A stretch of DNA of 64,000 nt from Alloprevotella sp. (GCA_023663135.1 JAMPIE010000003.1:62001-126000), one strand, 5' to 3'; shown: positions 53,191 to 62,682, counted from the first letter of the stretch. Made by a program: numbers and translations. Notes: generated by a model not told the origin, from the letters alone.

Positions 53191-55023
53191 TCAGGCTTTT
53201 GTGCGCTCAAGATTGTTGATGGCTTCGGTGGCCCGCTCGTAGAGCTGTCGAGGGGCATCGGCCTCGGTGGGAGTGTAGCGAGCAAGCTCGCATGCGTCGA
53301 TGACGTCGGTAAACAGGCGGGCCATCTCGGTGCCTCGCTCGCCGTAGCGAGCCGTGAGGGTGTCGGCCACTGTCGTGCGTGTGAGCTGTGAGGGGTTGAG
53401 GCGGAGCTTGTCGCCGAGGTAGCCCCAAAGGGCGCGCAAGAGTTCTTCGTGGTACTTGGCTGTCTCCCCCTTGTCGAGCAGGGTCTTGGCGGCGGAGAGG
53501 CGCTTGCGGGCGGTCTTGCTTGCGCGCGCATTTCGACGACCGGTCACGTCGGCCATGGCGCGGGCATGCTTGCCATAAGCTGCTGTGGCTCCGATGAGTG
53601 CTAAGATGAGGAGGAGGTAGATGGCCCAATACCACCATTGGAGAGCCACAGGACGTAGCTCCTTGATGGAGCCGGAGACACCGAGGCGTATGTGGCGTAT
53701 GTCGGTGTTCTTAGCCTCGATGTCTTTGCGGTCGCGGTCGGAGACAGGGGTAGATGCTCCTTTCACCACATGGATGGGGTAGGAGGGTGTGGTGAGGGTT
53801 ACATACTTGGCTGTTGCGGGATCGAAGTAGACAAACTTATCGGAGCCGATAGTGAAATTGCCTGTTGTTGTGGGCACGAAGGTATACTCGATGGTCATCG
53901 TGCCGGCAATATTGGCTCCGCTCAAACGGGTGTCGGTCTCAGCCTTGGGCGTATATTGCTCAAACTCAGAGGGGAAGTCGATGGTTGGCTCTTTGAGATA
54001 CTTGATGTTGCCCGAGCCGGAGATGGTGTAGATGAGAGTAGCGGGATCGTTAGTCCGGAATGAGTTGCCAACGAGGCGAGAGTCGATGGAGAATTTACCG
54101 ACAGCACCGTTAAACCCGTCAGGGGCAGGAGAGGGGAGGGGTTTTACGGTGAGCGATGCCGAGTTGCTCGTCACCTTAATGTCGCGCTCCACGGGATTGC
54201 GCATCGTGACGAAGCCCATGTTGACCTGTTCATACTGGATGACCGACATGTCGTAGTTGCCGGAATTGATGGTAATCTTGCCCGATTTCTGGGGGAAGAG
54301 GATGCAGCGTTTGAGAACGGCCGTGTAATAGTCCTGGTCATTGTAGCGCTCCACCTCGTTGAGGGCGGGGCGGACATCGAGCTCCTCAATCAGGCAGCCG
54401 TCAAAGGAGGGCTGGATGGTCGGGCGGAATGATGATATATTATATTTGGTATAGAGCTTGATGGTACACTCCACGGGCTCTTGTTCGTAGACATTGTTGC
54501 GGGCCAGGATGATGCGCACAATGACATCGTTGGCGTTGACGGCGCGACCCGACGATTGAGTGTCGATGTCGTCAATCGACACTTGCGGATGCCCTTGTGA
54601 ACCGCCATACCCTCCTGCGCCCTGCTGGCCTGCGTTGGGATCGTCAACGACAGTAAAAGATGCCGGACGTGTCCGATAGGTCTTGCCTCCCGAGGAGATG
54701 GAGGCCTCTCCAATGGTGTAAGTCCCAGGCTTGCCGGCACGATAGGTGTAGGTGAAGTCGATAGATGAAGAGGAGGTGGCCTGTCCGTTGATCACCTGAT
54801 AGCTCTGGCGGGTGCTCTGGGCAGGTCCGAAAAGAAGCTCACACCCCTCTATCTGTGGCACTCTTAGGGCCGAGGGGTCGTCGCCATTGGCGAGACGAAA
54901 GGTGACGGCAAACTTTTGGCCCGACCTGACGCGCTGTGGTGCCTGGACCGAGAATGAGGTCTGGGCCAAGGCCGGCAAGGCAATCAGAGCAAAGAGCCAT
55001 AGGATGGTTATGAGTCGTTTCAT
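53191..55023 (-). CDS. batD: BatD-like periplasmic protein
   Basis: A 610-residue protein with a signal peptide (about 1-20, ILWLFALIALPALAQ), a long beta-rich periplasmic region (TSFSVQAPQRVRSGQKFAVTF, then DFTYTYRAGKPGTYTIGEAS, typical BatD openings) and one membrane helix near 475-497 (WWYWAIYLLLILALIGATAAY), with a charged C-terminal cytoplasmic part. It matches the BatD aerotolerance family. It follows batC by 45 bases and precedes batE by 8. Confidence 0.92.
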   Translation of the reverse strand: MKRLITILWLFALIALPALAQTSFSVQAPQRVRSGQKFAVTFRLANGDDPSALRVPQIEGCELLFGPAQSTRQSYQVINGQATSSSSIDFTYTYRAGKPGTYTIGEASISSGGKTYRTRPASFTVVDDPNAGQQGAGGYGGSQGHPQVSIDDIDTQSSGRAVNANDVIVRIILARNNVYEQEPVECTIKLYTKYNISSFRPTIQPSFDGCLIEELDVRPALNEVERYNDQDYYTAVLKRCILFPQKSGKITINSGNYDMSVIQYEQVNMGFVTMRNPVERDIKVTSNSASLTVKPLPSPAPDGFNGAVGKFSIDSRLVGNSFRTNDPATLIYTISGSGNIKYLKEPTIDFPSEFEQYTPKAETDTRLSGANIAGTMTIEYTFVPTTTGNFTIGSDKFVYFDPATAKYVTLTTPSYPIHVVKGASTPVSDRDRKDIEAKNTDIRHIRLGVSGSIKELRPVALQWWYWAIYLLLILALIGATAAYGKHARAMADVTGRRNARASKTARKRLSAAKTLLDKGETAKYHEELLRALWGYLGDKLRLNPSQLTRTTVADTLTARYGERGTEMARLFTDVIDACELARYTPTEADAPRQLYERATEAINNLERTKA

Positions 55024-55068
55024 GATGATGATGAAGTGGAGTGGGGGGGGAGGGACGAGTGTGGGGGA

Positions 55069-55983
55069 TTACCAGGGGTTGGTGACTCGGCGGCGCTTAG
55101 CAGCCTCGGCTTTGCGGCGCTCAGCCTCAACGCGGCGGCGTGTAGCGGCCTCCTCGTTTTCCATAGCCTTGAGGATCTGCTCGGCATTGGCATCGCTCAT
55201 GCCCGAACGCTGACGGTCAGGCTTCTCTTTCTTGTCCTGGTCTTGACCCTGATTTTGATCTTTGTTTTGGTCTTGATCTTTTTTGTCTTTGTCTTGACTC
55301 TTGTCCTGGTCTTGGTTTTGATTTTTATTGTCTTGGTTTTGGTCTTTGTTGTCCTGATTCTGGTTTTGGTTCTGGTCTTTATTGTCCTTATTCTGGTCGT
55401 TTTGCTGCTGCTCTTGGAGCTTAAGCTGGGCCAGACGAAGGTTTTGGCGCGCCTTGTCATCGGAGGGGTCGATGCGGAGGGCACGCTTGTAGCTCTCTAT
55501 GGCTGCCTTGAAGTCGTTGTTGTTGAAGGCAATGTTGCCAAGGTTGAAGTTGGCCAGCTCGGCAATGTGGCGTTCGGCATCGGTCATGTCTTGGCGCAGG
55601 GAGCTTAGGTCGGATAGGAGCTTATGGGCCTCCCCCATCGGGTTGTTGTCGGCGTTGGGGTCGGCCGAGCCGCTCTGCCTTATGTAGGCCGCGGCGAGGT
55701 TGAAACGCGCCTCGGGCGAGGAGGGGTTTTGCTCGAGGGCTTTTTTATACATGGTCTCGGCTTCGGCAAAGCGCTTTTGGTGGTAGAGGCGGTTGCCGTC
55801 GACAATATAATTGCGCTCGTATCGGTTTGACGCAGGTCCGACCGGGGCTGCGGCGGTTTGGGCGTCGCCGGCGGAACTGGCTGCAACGGCAGGGACGCCC
55901 AATGCGAGGAGAGCCAAGGAGATACTCAGGGCTCTGAACGAAGCCCGGGCGGTGGAGAGCAGTGTCGAGGTCATCATCATCAT
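55069..55983 (-). CDS. batC: BatC-like TPR protein with a Q/N/D/K-rich tail
   Basis: The start is taken at ATG 55983, the first of four consecutive ATGs and part of an ATGA overlap with batB, giving 304 residues. A signal-like segment (SISLALLALGVPAVAAS) precedes TPRs: LYHQKRFAEAETMYKKALEQN, PEARFNLAAAYIRQ and FKAAIESYKRALRIDPSDDK. After the last TPR, about 70 residues (roughly 200-270) consist almost only of Gln, Asn, Asp and Lys. The region before the stop is Arg/Ala/Glu rich. BatC is a periplasmic TPR subunit of the Bat complex. Confidence 0.9.
   Translation of the reverse strand: MMMMTSTLLSTARASFRALSISLALLALGVPAVAASSAGDAQTAAAPVGPASNRYERNYIVDGNRLYHQKRFAEAETMYKKALEQNPSSPEARFNLAAAYIRQSGSADPNADNNPMGEAHKLLSDLSSLRQDMTDAERHIAELANFNLGNIAFNNNDFKAAIESYKRALRIDPSDDKARQNLRLAQLKLQEQQQNDQNKDNKDQNQNQNQDNKDQNQDNKNQNQDQDKSQDKDKKDQDQNKDQNQGQDQDKKEKPDRQRSGMSDANAEQILKAMENEEAATRRRVEAERRKAEAAKRRRVTNPW
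55215..55410 (-). repeat. Low-complexity tract in batC encoding Q/N/D/K
   Basis: On the plus strand this stretch is made of repeated TTGGTCTTG, TTTGTCTTG and TGATTTTGG-like units; on the coding strand it reads mainly CAA, AAT, GAC and AAG codons. Units are too imperfect for a strict tandem repeat but repetitive enough for replication slippage. Confidence 0.8.
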
Positions 55984-57038
55984 TTGGCTTTTGAGAAGAA
56001 GTTGATGCCGCGAAGCCATGAGATCTTGCGGTAAGGTATGATGGTGTCGATAAGGAGTGTCACCAGGGCCAGGATGGCCACAATGGGGAAGAGCTCAGCC
56101 GAGGGAGAGGCGGTCAGTCGCTGATACTCTGCGCGGGTGAGCTTAGAGAGCTGGGCGTCGAGGTCGGAGACCACGGCGGGGTCGGCTCCCTGGAGGTAAA
56201 TGCCATGGCCGGCTTTGGCTATCTCGCGAGCCATCTCCTCGTTGAGGGCAGTGACCACAACTTGGCCGTTATCGTCGGTGAGATATTTGCCGGTGCCCAT
56301 CCCCTTGGGTGTGGGAATTGGGGCGCCAGAGGCTGAGCCGAGGCCAATTACATCAACCTGAATGCCGGCCTCAGCGGCTCGTGCAGCCTCGGCGCGTGCA
56401 TCATCTTCAAAGTTCTCTCCATCGGTGATCACCACTATGGCCTTATCCATTTCACTGTCGGGGGTGAAGGAGTTCATAGCCATGTCAATTGCCGAGCCTA
56501 TGGCAGTGCCCTGGGTGGGGACCATCTCGGTCGATAGGTCGTCGATAAACATTTTGGCCGAGATATAATCAGAGGTGATGGGGAGCTGAGTGTAGCTCTC
56601 GCCGGCAAAGACTATGAGGCCTATCTTGTCGTTTTGGAGCTTATCTATCAGTTTTTCAAGGATGAACTTGGCGCGGCGCAGACGGGAGACGCCGCCGGGA
56701 TCGTCGGTAGAGGAGGCGAGCATGGAGTTGCTGACGTCGAGGCAAATCATAAGCTCAATGCCTCGGGTGGAACTTGTCTCGGTGGCCTCCGTGGCATTGG
56801 ATGGAGCTATAGGCCGAGCAATGGCAATGATGATGAGGGCAAGGGCAAGGAGCTCCAGCGAAATTTTTATCCATCCGGTGTAGCGAGATGCTTCAGGCAT
56901 CAGTCTGGCTATGACTGCGGGGCGGCCGAAGCGCCGGAGCTTGCGGCTGCGCGCGTTACGGGCGAGGAGCCAAAGGATGGCAATCGCCGGAACGACAAGG
57001 AGCAGGTAGAGATATTGCGGGTTGACGAAGGTAATCAT
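55980..57038 (-). CDS. batB: BatB, VWA-domain membrane protein
   Basis: A 352-residue inner-membrane protein with an N-terminal helix (about 8-25, YLYLLLVVPAIAILWLLA), a second helix (about 58-74) and a VWA domain (about 90-300) with an intact MIDAS: DVSNSML (Asp-x-Ser-x-Ser), a later Thr, and TDGENFED. A C-terminal helix (about 322-340) anchors it. It matches BatB. It follows batA by 3 bases and overlaps batC as ATGA. Confidence 0.95.
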   Translation of the reverse strand: MITFVNPQYLYLLLVVPAIAILWLLARNARSRKLRRFGRPAVIARLMPEASRYTGWIKISLELLALALIIIAIARPIAPSNATEATETSSTRGIELMICLDVSNSMLASSTDDPGGVSRLRRAKFILEKLIDKLQNDKIGLIVFAGESYTQLPITSDYISAKMFIDDLSTEMVPTQGTAIGSAIDMAMNSFTPDSEMDKAIVVITDGENFEDDARAEAARAAEAGIQVDVIGLGSASGAPIPTPKGMGTGKYLTDDNGQVVVTALNEEMAREIAKAGHGIYLQGADPAVVSDLDAQLSKLTRAEYQRLTASPSAELFPIVAILALVTLLIDTIIPYRKISWLRGINFFSKAK

Positions 57039-57041
57039 GTC

Positions 57042-58028
57042 TTAGGGGATGGAACGGAGGATAGTGGAGCGGCAGATGAGCTCAATGACAAGGATGAGAG
57101 CAGCCAAAAGTGCCCAAGGTAGGAAGTTGTCTTCTGTATGGGTGAAGTTACGGACGTCAATGGCGGTCTTTTCCAGCGAGTCAATCTCTTTGAAAATTTC
57201 GGCAAGGACGTTGTTGCCGGTGGCGCGGAAATATTTGCCGCCGGTGGTGGCGGCAATCTGTTTGAGAGTGGTCTCGTCGATCACCACGGGCATGTTGACA
57301 TACTCTATGCGACCAAAGGCGTTTTCGGAGGGATAAGGCGCATTGCCGTTACGCCCAATGCCGATGGTATAGACCTTTATGCCGAGCTTTCGGGCAATCT
57401 CGGCGGCTGTGGCCGGAGCCACTATGCCGGTGTTGTTGGAGCCGTCGGTGAGCAGTATGATGCTCTTGCTCTTGGCCTTGCCTTCTTTGATGCGGTTGAT
57501 TGCGGTGGCCAGGCCGTCGCCTATGGCGGTGTTGTCTTCGAGCATCCCCATGTGGATGTCGTTGATATAGTTGACGAGCAAGGCACGGTCGGTGGTCATC
57601 GGGACGGCAGTGAAGGCCTCGCCGGCAAAGATTACTACGCCGATATTGTCGCTCTCTCGGCCGGCAACAAACTGAGCTGCTACTTGCTTGGCGGCCTCAA
57701 ATCGGTCGGGCTTGAAGTCGCGGGCGAGCATCGAGGTGGATAAATCGAGGGCGAGTACTATGTCGGTGCCTTCGGTGGAGGTGGAGCTCCACTTGTCGCG
57801 GGTCTGGGGCCGGGCAAGCACCACTATCAAGGCAGCAATGGCGGCCAGGCGCACAAAGAAGAGGGCATGGAGCAACAGAGCCTTACCCGAACGCCGACAT
57901 GCGGCAAAGGGGGCTATGGATGATATGGCCATCGGGGCATGCAGTCGGCCTCGTTTCCATATAAACCATGCTATGTAGGGGATGATTATGAGCAGTCCCC
58001 AAAGAATGTCGGGGTTGGCAAATGTCAT
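57042..58028 (-). CDS. batA: BatA, VWA-domain membrane protein
   Basis: A 328-residue protein with an N-terminal helix (about 7-23), a second helix (about 52-72, FFVRLAAIAALIVVLAR) and a VWA domain with MIDAS residues in ALDLSTSMLARDF and LTDGSNNTG. A C-terminal helix (about 305-322) completes the topology. RPQTRDKWSSTSTEGTDI before the VWA domain is a BatA-type feature. Its ATG overlaps the upstream gene's TGA, and batB follows after 3 bases. Confidence 0.95.
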   Translation of the reverse strand: MTFANPDILWGLLIIIPYIAWFIWKRGRLHAPMAISSIAPFAACRRSGKALLLHALFFVRLAAIAALIVVLARPQTRDKWSSTSTEGTDIVLALDLSTSMLARDFKPDRFEAAKQVAAQFVAGRESDNIGVVIFAGEAFTAVPMTTDRALLVNYINDIHMGMLEDNTAIGDGLATAINRIKEGKAKSKSIILLTDGSNNTGIVAPATAAEIARKLGIKVYTIGIGRNGNAPYPSENAFGRIEYVNMPVVIDETTLKQIAATTGGKYFRATGNNVLAEIFKEIDSLEKTAIDVRNFTHTEDNFLPWALLAALILVIELICRSTILRSIP

Positions 58029-59044
58029 TGTTCCTTAGGCGTCTTGTCGGTTGATGATTGCTGGTCGGGGGATGTGGGCTGGAGAAGAGGGCGTGTGTCG
58101 TTAATAAACTTCACGGCGTGGGTCATGGCGGCAGTGTTGTCGTCGGGCAAGGGGCGCACCTTTGCAAACTTGACGAAGTCGGCCATCTCCAAGATGCGCC
58201 CCATAAGCGAGGAGGATAGGCGAGTGTCGTCGTTGGAGTTCAGGGCGTGGCGTATCTGTGTGGAGGTCATCTCCATGGCATTGATGCCAAAGCGGTCGTG
58301 GAGATAGACGCGCAGGATGTCGGTAAGCCGGGTGTAATATTGTTTTTCTTCGCCGCGCTGACAGAGGTTTTCCTCGCGCAGTACATTGAGCTGACGTAGG
58401 GCCACTGTGACGGGGCTCTCTTTCTTGACCGGTGTGGCCGGGATAACAGGGACTCCTCGGCGCTTGCGTATATATATATAGGTGGCACCGGCGAGTAGGG
58501 CGAGAACAAGGATAATCCAGAGTCCATAACGCGCCATCCAGTCGGGCAGATAGTCGAGCAGCTGACGATTGGGGCTGACCACGTCGGCATAATCGTGAAT
58601 TGACTTGAGGGAGTCTACGGGGATAGGATATACCTTGATGACCGTCTCATTGGATGGGAATGAAGAGTCGGGGCCGAGGTAGAGCACCGGGGGTAGGGTA
58701 TAGACACCTGAGTCAAAGCCTTGGATGATGATGTCGCGGAGGATGCGAGCACGCCCGCCGCCCAGGTCGGTCACCTCTGCCGGCGTGATATGAGCCACTT
58801 CGATAGACTGCTTGATGGAGTCGGGAATGTTGAGGATCACCTCGGTGGCCGAGGAGTCGGCGGCGTTAATGGTGCCGAATATCTCGACATGGAGGGCCGT
58901 CTGTCGCCCCATCTCAAGAGTGGCCGAGTCAAGACTGGCCTTCACCACTATGTCGGTAGCCGAGGCAGTGGCTGTGAATGTGATGGCAACCGCGAGGAGC
59001 ATCAGGCTCATAAGTCGCAGGCCAATATTATAGTGAGTTGACAT
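58025..59044 (-). CDS. Bat-operon membrane protein of unknown function
   Basis: A 339-residue protein starting at ATG 59044 (MSTHYNIGLRLMSL). It has a signal peptide (about 1-28, LMLLAVAITFTATASA), a beta-rich extracytoplasmic domain with DIVVKASLDSATLEMGRQTA resembling the BatD opening, one membrane helix (about 176-194, LWIILVLALLAGATYIYI) and a cytoplasmic part with YYTRLTDILRVYLHDRFGIN. This layout is what is usually found between DUF58 and BatA in Bacteroidetes and resembles DUF4381-type proteins. It overlaps batA by 4 bases. Its exact role is unknown. Confidence 0.75.
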   Translation of the reverse strand: MSTHYNIGLRLMSLMLLAVAITFTATASATDIVVKASLDSATLEMGRQTALHVEIFGTINAADSSATEVILNIPDSIKQSIEVAHITPAEVTDLGGGRARILRDIIIQGFDSGVYTLPPVLYLGPDSSFPSNETVIKVYPIPVDSLKSIHDYADVVSPNRQLLDYLPDWMARYGLWIILVLALLAGATYIYIRKRRGVPVIPATPVKKESPVTVALRQLNVLREENLCQRGEEKQYYTRLTDILRVYLHDRFGINAMEMTSTQIRHALNSNDDTRLSSSLMGRILEMADFVKFAKVRPLPDDNTAAMTHAVKFINDTRPLLQPTSPDQQSSTDKTPKEQ

Positions 59045-59059
59045 GGTCAAGAAGGGGGA

Positions 59060-59935
59060 TTAATGAGCGCTGCGTCGGCGGAAAAGGCTCATAAGTGCGG
59101 CAACATAGTCTTCGTCGGTGGCAACGGATGCCATATCGACTCGTGCTCGCTGCATGGCGTCGGTCATGGCCTGCTGTCGTTCATACCACCATTTGCTGTA
59201 GGCCTTCCTCACCTTCTTGGATGAGGTGTCGACCCATTGCTCGCGGCCGCTCTCGAGGTCGGCCAAGCGTATGAGCCCCACGTCGGGCATCGAGGCGTCT
59301 CTTTTATCATATACCTGAAGGGCTATTACATCGTGGCGATTACCGGCCACAGCGAGAGCTTTGGAGTAGTCGTGGGAGTCAATGAAGTCTGAGATCAGGA
59401 ATGTGGTGGCACGTTTTTTTAGGGCATCTGTGAAATATCGCAGAGCAGACGCAATGTCGGTTTCGGGACGCTCGGGCTTGAAGTCGAGCAACTCGCGTAT
59501 GATAAAAAGGATGTGCTTGCGTCCTTTCTTGGGGGGAATGAATTTCTCTACCTTGTCGGAGAAGAAGAGCACTCCTATCTTATCGTTGTTCTGGATGGCT
59601 GAGAAGGCAATGGTGGCGGCCACCTCGGCTATCATTTCGCGTTTGTTGGTGCCCACGGCGCCGAAGAGGCGCGAGCGGCTCACGTCAACCAAGAGCATCA
59701 CCGTGAGTTCGCGCTCCTCCTCATAGACCTTGACATAGGGATGATTGTGGCGCGCGGTGACGTTCCAGTCTATGTCGCGAATGTCGTCGCCATACTGGTA
59801 TTCACGTACTTCCGAGAACATCATACCTCGGCCCTTGAAGGCGGTGTGATATTCGCCGGCAAATATGTTTTGGCTCAGACCGCGAGTCTTAATCTCGATC
59901 TTCCTTACTTTTTTGAGCAGGTCAGTGGCTTCCAC
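59060..59935 (-). CDS. DUF58 / VWA-like protein
   Basis: A 291-residue DUF58 protein. GEYHTAFKGRGMMFSEVREY and DDIRDIDWNVTARHNHPYVK are the DUF58 signature, followed by a VWA-like fold with DVSRSRLFG, FFSDKVEKFIPPKKG and ISDFIDSHDY. The only fitting start is GTG 59935 (MEATDLLKK). It lies between moxR and the membrane protein gene, a standard MoxR-DUF58-VWA arrangement. It is predicted to be cytosolic and to pair with the MoxR ATPase. Confidence 0.93.
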   Translation of the reverse strand: MEATDLLKKVRKIEIKTRGLSQNIFAGEYHTAFKGRGMMFSEVREYQYGDDIRDIDWNVTARHNHPYVKVYEEERELTVMLLVDVSRSRLFGAVGTNKREMIAEVAATIAFSAIQNNDKIGVLFFSDKVEKFIPPKKGRKHILFIIRELLDFKPERPETDIASALRYFTDALKKRATTFLISDFIDSHDYSKALAVAGNRHDVIALQVYDKRDASMPDVGLIRLADLESGREQWVDTSSKKVRKAYSKWWYERQQAMTDAMQRARVDMASVATDEDYVAALMSLFRRRSAH

Positions 59936-60007
59936 GGGAGGCTATCGGTGAGGGTTGTTAACGTGTTGATTTGGAGTATAGGAGAGTGGAGAGGAGAGGT
60001 AGAGTGA

Positions 60008-61003
60008 TTAGGGCACCTCAATCTTGTCAAGTATCTCTGAGATGATTTCGTCTGTGGTGATGTTCTGAGCTTCAGCTTCATATGACAGACCTATGCGATG
60101 GCGCATCACGTCGTGGGCCACGGCGCGGACATCTTCGGGCACAACATATCCACGTCCATGTATGAAGGCATATGCGCGAGAGGCACGTGCCAGTGAGATG
60201 GAGGCTCGGGGCGATGCTCCATAGGCGATGATATCTTTGAGATCGGGTAGCTGATAGTCGGCAGGATAGCGAGTGGCAAACACGATGTCAACGATATATC
60301 GCTCTATCTTTTCGTCGACATATATCTGCTCTACCACCTTCTGCGCCTCGGTGATCTCCTCGGGACGGAGCAGCGGCTGAACTTCCTTTGCCTTAGAGGC
60401 AATGTTTTGGCGAATAATCAGTCGCTCATCATCTTTGGTGGGATAGCCAATCACTACCTTGAGAAGGAAGCGGTCAACCTGTGCTTCGGGGAGGGGATAG
60501 GTCCCCTCCTGTTCAATGGGATTTTGGGTGGCCATCACCAGGAAGGGAACAGGGAGGGCAAAGGTGGAGTCGCCGATAGTCACCTGCCGCTCCTGCATGG
60601 CCTCAAGTAATGCGCTTTGCACCTTTGCCGGGGCACGGTTAATTTCATCGGCCAAAATAAAGTTGGCAAAGATGGGGCCTTTTTTGATTTGAAACGACTC
60701 GTTTTTGACACTATAGATCATCGTACCGGTGACATCGGCCGGAAGAAGGTCAGGGGTGAACTGGATGCGTGAATATTTGGCATCGATAACCTGTGCAAGG
60801 GTCTTGATGGCGAGGGTCTTGGCCAAGCCCGGTACGCCTTCGAGGAGCACATGGCCATTTGACAGTAGGGCTATGACAAGCGATTCTACGAGATGTTTTT
60901 GGCCGACAATGGTCTGGTCCATGCCGCGCAAGACAAGGTCGACAAACCGGCTCTTCCCGGCTACGAGCTCATTAAGCTCACGGATGTTAATATTTTCGCT
61001 CAT
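60008..61003 (-). CDS. moxR: MoxR-family AAA+ ATPase
   Basis: A 331-residue AAA+ ATPase starting at ATG 61003 (MSENINIRELNEL). Walker A is GVPGLAKT (about 56-63), Walker B FILADEINRAP (about 116-126), followed by the sensor-1 region MATQNPIEQEGTYPLPEAQV and an arginine-rich C-terminal lid domain. MoxR ATPases act as chaperone-like factors, working with VWA proteins. It is the first gene of the operon, with a -7 box 45 bases upstream. Confidence 0.96.
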   Translation of the reverse strand: MSENINIRELNELVAGKSRFVDLVLRGMDQTIVGQKHLVESLVIALLSNGHVLLEGVPGLAKTLAIKTLAQVIDAKYSRIQFTPDLLPADVTGTMIYSVKNESFQIKKGPIFANFILADEINRAPAKVQSALLEAMQERQVTIGDSTFALPVPFLVMATQNPIEQEGTYPLPEAQVDRFLLKVVIGYPTKDDERLIIRQNIASKAKEVQPLLRPEEITEAQKVVEQIYVDEKIERYIVDIVFATRYPADYQLPDLKDIIAYGASPRASISLARASRAYAFIHGRGYVVPEDVRAVAHDVMRHRIGLSYEAEAQNITTDEIISEILDKIEVP

Positions 61004-61047
61004 AAAGATATGGGTGAGGATGGGCGTTGAAGTCAAATTTTGAGGAA

Positions 61048-61055
61048 CAAAATTA
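61048..61055 (-). promoter_or_regulatory. -7 box of the bat operon
   Basis: TAATTTTG on the minus strand (61055 to 61048) matches TAnnTTTG, 44 bases before the moxR ATG. A TTTG lies only 15 bases upstream, closer than usual, so the -33 element is uncertain. Confidence 0.5.
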
Positions 61056-61185
61056 TATCTTATAACAATGCAAATGGATTAAATGAATGTTAAAATTAGC
61101 TTTTTTTGTTAAAAAGTCATTCCTTCTTCTTTGGTGATGTCATGATTTATACGGCTATTTCGGCGTTTCGTAATGCTATTTTGCT

Positions 61186-61193
61186 TATTTTTG
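61186..61193 (+). promoter_or_regulatory. -7 box upstream of the alkylation-repair gene
   Basis: TATTTTTG matches TAnnTTTG and ends 21 bases before the ATG at 61215. No clear -33 box. This 211-base divergent gap also contains the bat promoter; otherwise AT-rich with no gene seen. Confidence 0.5.
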
Positions 61194-61214
61194 CAATAAA
61201 AACCAGTCTGAGTT

Positions 61215-61763
61215 ATGTATAACAAGATGCAAGAGGTTAAGCGCGACATGTATGCTATGCGAAATGGTGTCGTGGCCGAGACGCTTCGTCGCGCCGGCTC
61301 CCCCTATCGGTTTATTATGGGAGTCAATATCCCTCAACTTAAGGAGATTGCTCAGCGATATGGGGCCGACATGGAGCTTGCTGCGATGCTAAGGGCCGAT
61401 GTGGCCTGTCGTGAGAGCCAGCTTCTTGCTCCGATGATTGTCCCTCGGGGCGTTTTGAAAGTAGATGAGGCGCTTGAGTGGCTGTCGGGACTGACCAGCC
61501 ACGAGGCTGTCGACATCTTATGCCACTCTCTTTTGAGGCATGAGGGATATGCACTGGAGCTTGCTCGACAGTGCCTTGTTCCCTCGGTGCCTGCGATTCT
61601 TGCCTATGCCGGTGTGAGGCTGCTGTGGAACTTGGTCAATGTTAATCCATCTGAGGTGAAGGCCATGGCCATGGCCGAGTCTGCCAAGGGGCGTGAGTCA
61701 ACGCATGTAGAGATGGCGCGTATCATTGAGGAAGTCGATTTTTTGATGGACACTAACGCTTGA
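61215..61763 (+). CDS. DNA alkylation repair (AlkD-like) protein
   Basis: A 182-residue all-helical protein starting at ATG 61215 (MYNKMQEVKRDMYAMRNG). GSPYRFIMGVNIPQLKEIAQ and the following HEAT-like pairs (ESQLLAPMIV, LTSHEAVDILCHSLLRHE) resemble AlkD/AlkC-type glycosylases that bind alkylated DNA. It is shorter than AlkD (about 230), so the C-terminal repeats may be missing; activity is therefore uncertain. Its last 11 bases overlap the 3' end of the convergent DMT transporter gene. Confidence 0.75.
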   Translation: MYNKMQEVKRDMYAMRNGVVAETLRRAGSPYRFIMGVNIPQLKEIAQRYGADMELAAMLRADVACRESQLLAPMIVPRGVLKVDEALEWLSGLTSHEAVDILCHSLLRHEGYALELARQCLVPSVPAILAYAGVRLLWNLVNVNPSEVKAMAMAESAKGRESTHVEMARIIEEVDFLMDTNA

Positions 61764-62682
61764 TATGCGTGTGGCCGTGGCATCCAAGCTTTTCCGAGAG
61801 TATCACACCTCCGAGTATTAGGACACAGCCAATGACTCCGACGGCCGTAATGCGGTCGCCTAAGATGATGGCCGACATCACCAATGTCACTATGGGTGAG
61901 AAGTAGAGATAATTGCCGCTCTTGATGGCTCCTATGCGCTTGACGATAAACGACCACAGTAGGTAAGCTAAGAAGGAACAAACCAATCCGAGGAAGAGTA
62001 GATTTATCATCACGGGGATATGCGTGAGGGTCTCGAGCGAGGCATGTGTGGGTTCGGTCAGGAGGAAGGGGAGAGCTGTGATGATACCGTAAAAGAAGGT
62101 CTTTCGGGTGATAAACCAGGCTGAGTAGGTGGCGTTGAGGGGGCGGAGCAGGATGGTATATATGGCCCAGCAGATGGCCGAAAGGAGGGCGAGCATGTCG
62201 CCAAAGGGGTTGACATTTACCTCTACGGAACTGTTGAAGATTACAAACCCCACTCCGATAAGAGCTACGAAGGAGCCGAGCATGAAGCCGCGCGAGAGCC
62301 TCTCGGAGCGGAACACTAAGGCTGCCAGGATGCTGGTCATTAGCGGAGCTAAGGCGGTGATGAGGGCCACGTTTGAGACTAAGGTATACATCACGGCCGT
62401 GTTCTCAGAGATGAAGTAGACCGATCCACCACAAATGCCACAGAGAAGAAACATCAGCTCGTCGCGCTTGTTGTGGCTAAAGATCGGCTTAGGGCAGAAT
62501 ATAAAGGTCAGGAGATAAGCAATGATGAAACGGTAGATGTAGATCTCTACGGCGTTTAGTCCCTCTTGAATAAGCACTTTGGTTGCAACAAATGAGGTGC
62601 CCCATGCTGAGACGGCGATGAGACCTCCAAGATGTATCAGGAAAGATGGGTAGCTTGATTTGCTATTACTGTTGTGGCTCAT
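61753..62682 (-). CDS. DMT-superfamily transporter (EamA-like)
   Basis: A 309-residue membrane protein with ten predicted helices in two EamA halves. AWGTSFVATKVLIQEGLNAV and YRFIIAYLLTFIF open half one; LALLSAICWAIYTILLRPLN opens half two, and GNYLYFSPIVTLVMSAIILG closes the family pattern. It is probably an exporter of small metabolites; the substrate is not known. It ends with a His-rich, basic tail (GCHGHTHIKR). Its start overlaps the 3' end of the tamB-like gene by 17 bases, so the two are co-transcribed. Confidence 0.9.
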   Translation of the reverse strand: MSHNSNSKSSYPSFLIHLGGLIAVSAWGTSFVATKVLIQEGLNAVEIYIYRFIIAYLLTFIFCPKPIFSHNKRDELMFLLCGICGGSVYFISENTAVMYTLVSNVALITALAPLMTSILAALVFRSERLSRGFMLGSFVALIGVGFVIFNSSVEVNVNPFGDMLALLSAICWAIYTILLRPLNATYSAWFITRKTFFYGIITALPFLLTEPTHASLETLTHIPVMINLLFLGLVCSFLAYLLWSFIVKRIGAIKSGNYLYFSPIVTLVMSAIILGDRITAVGVIGCVLILGGVILSEKLGCHGHTHIKR

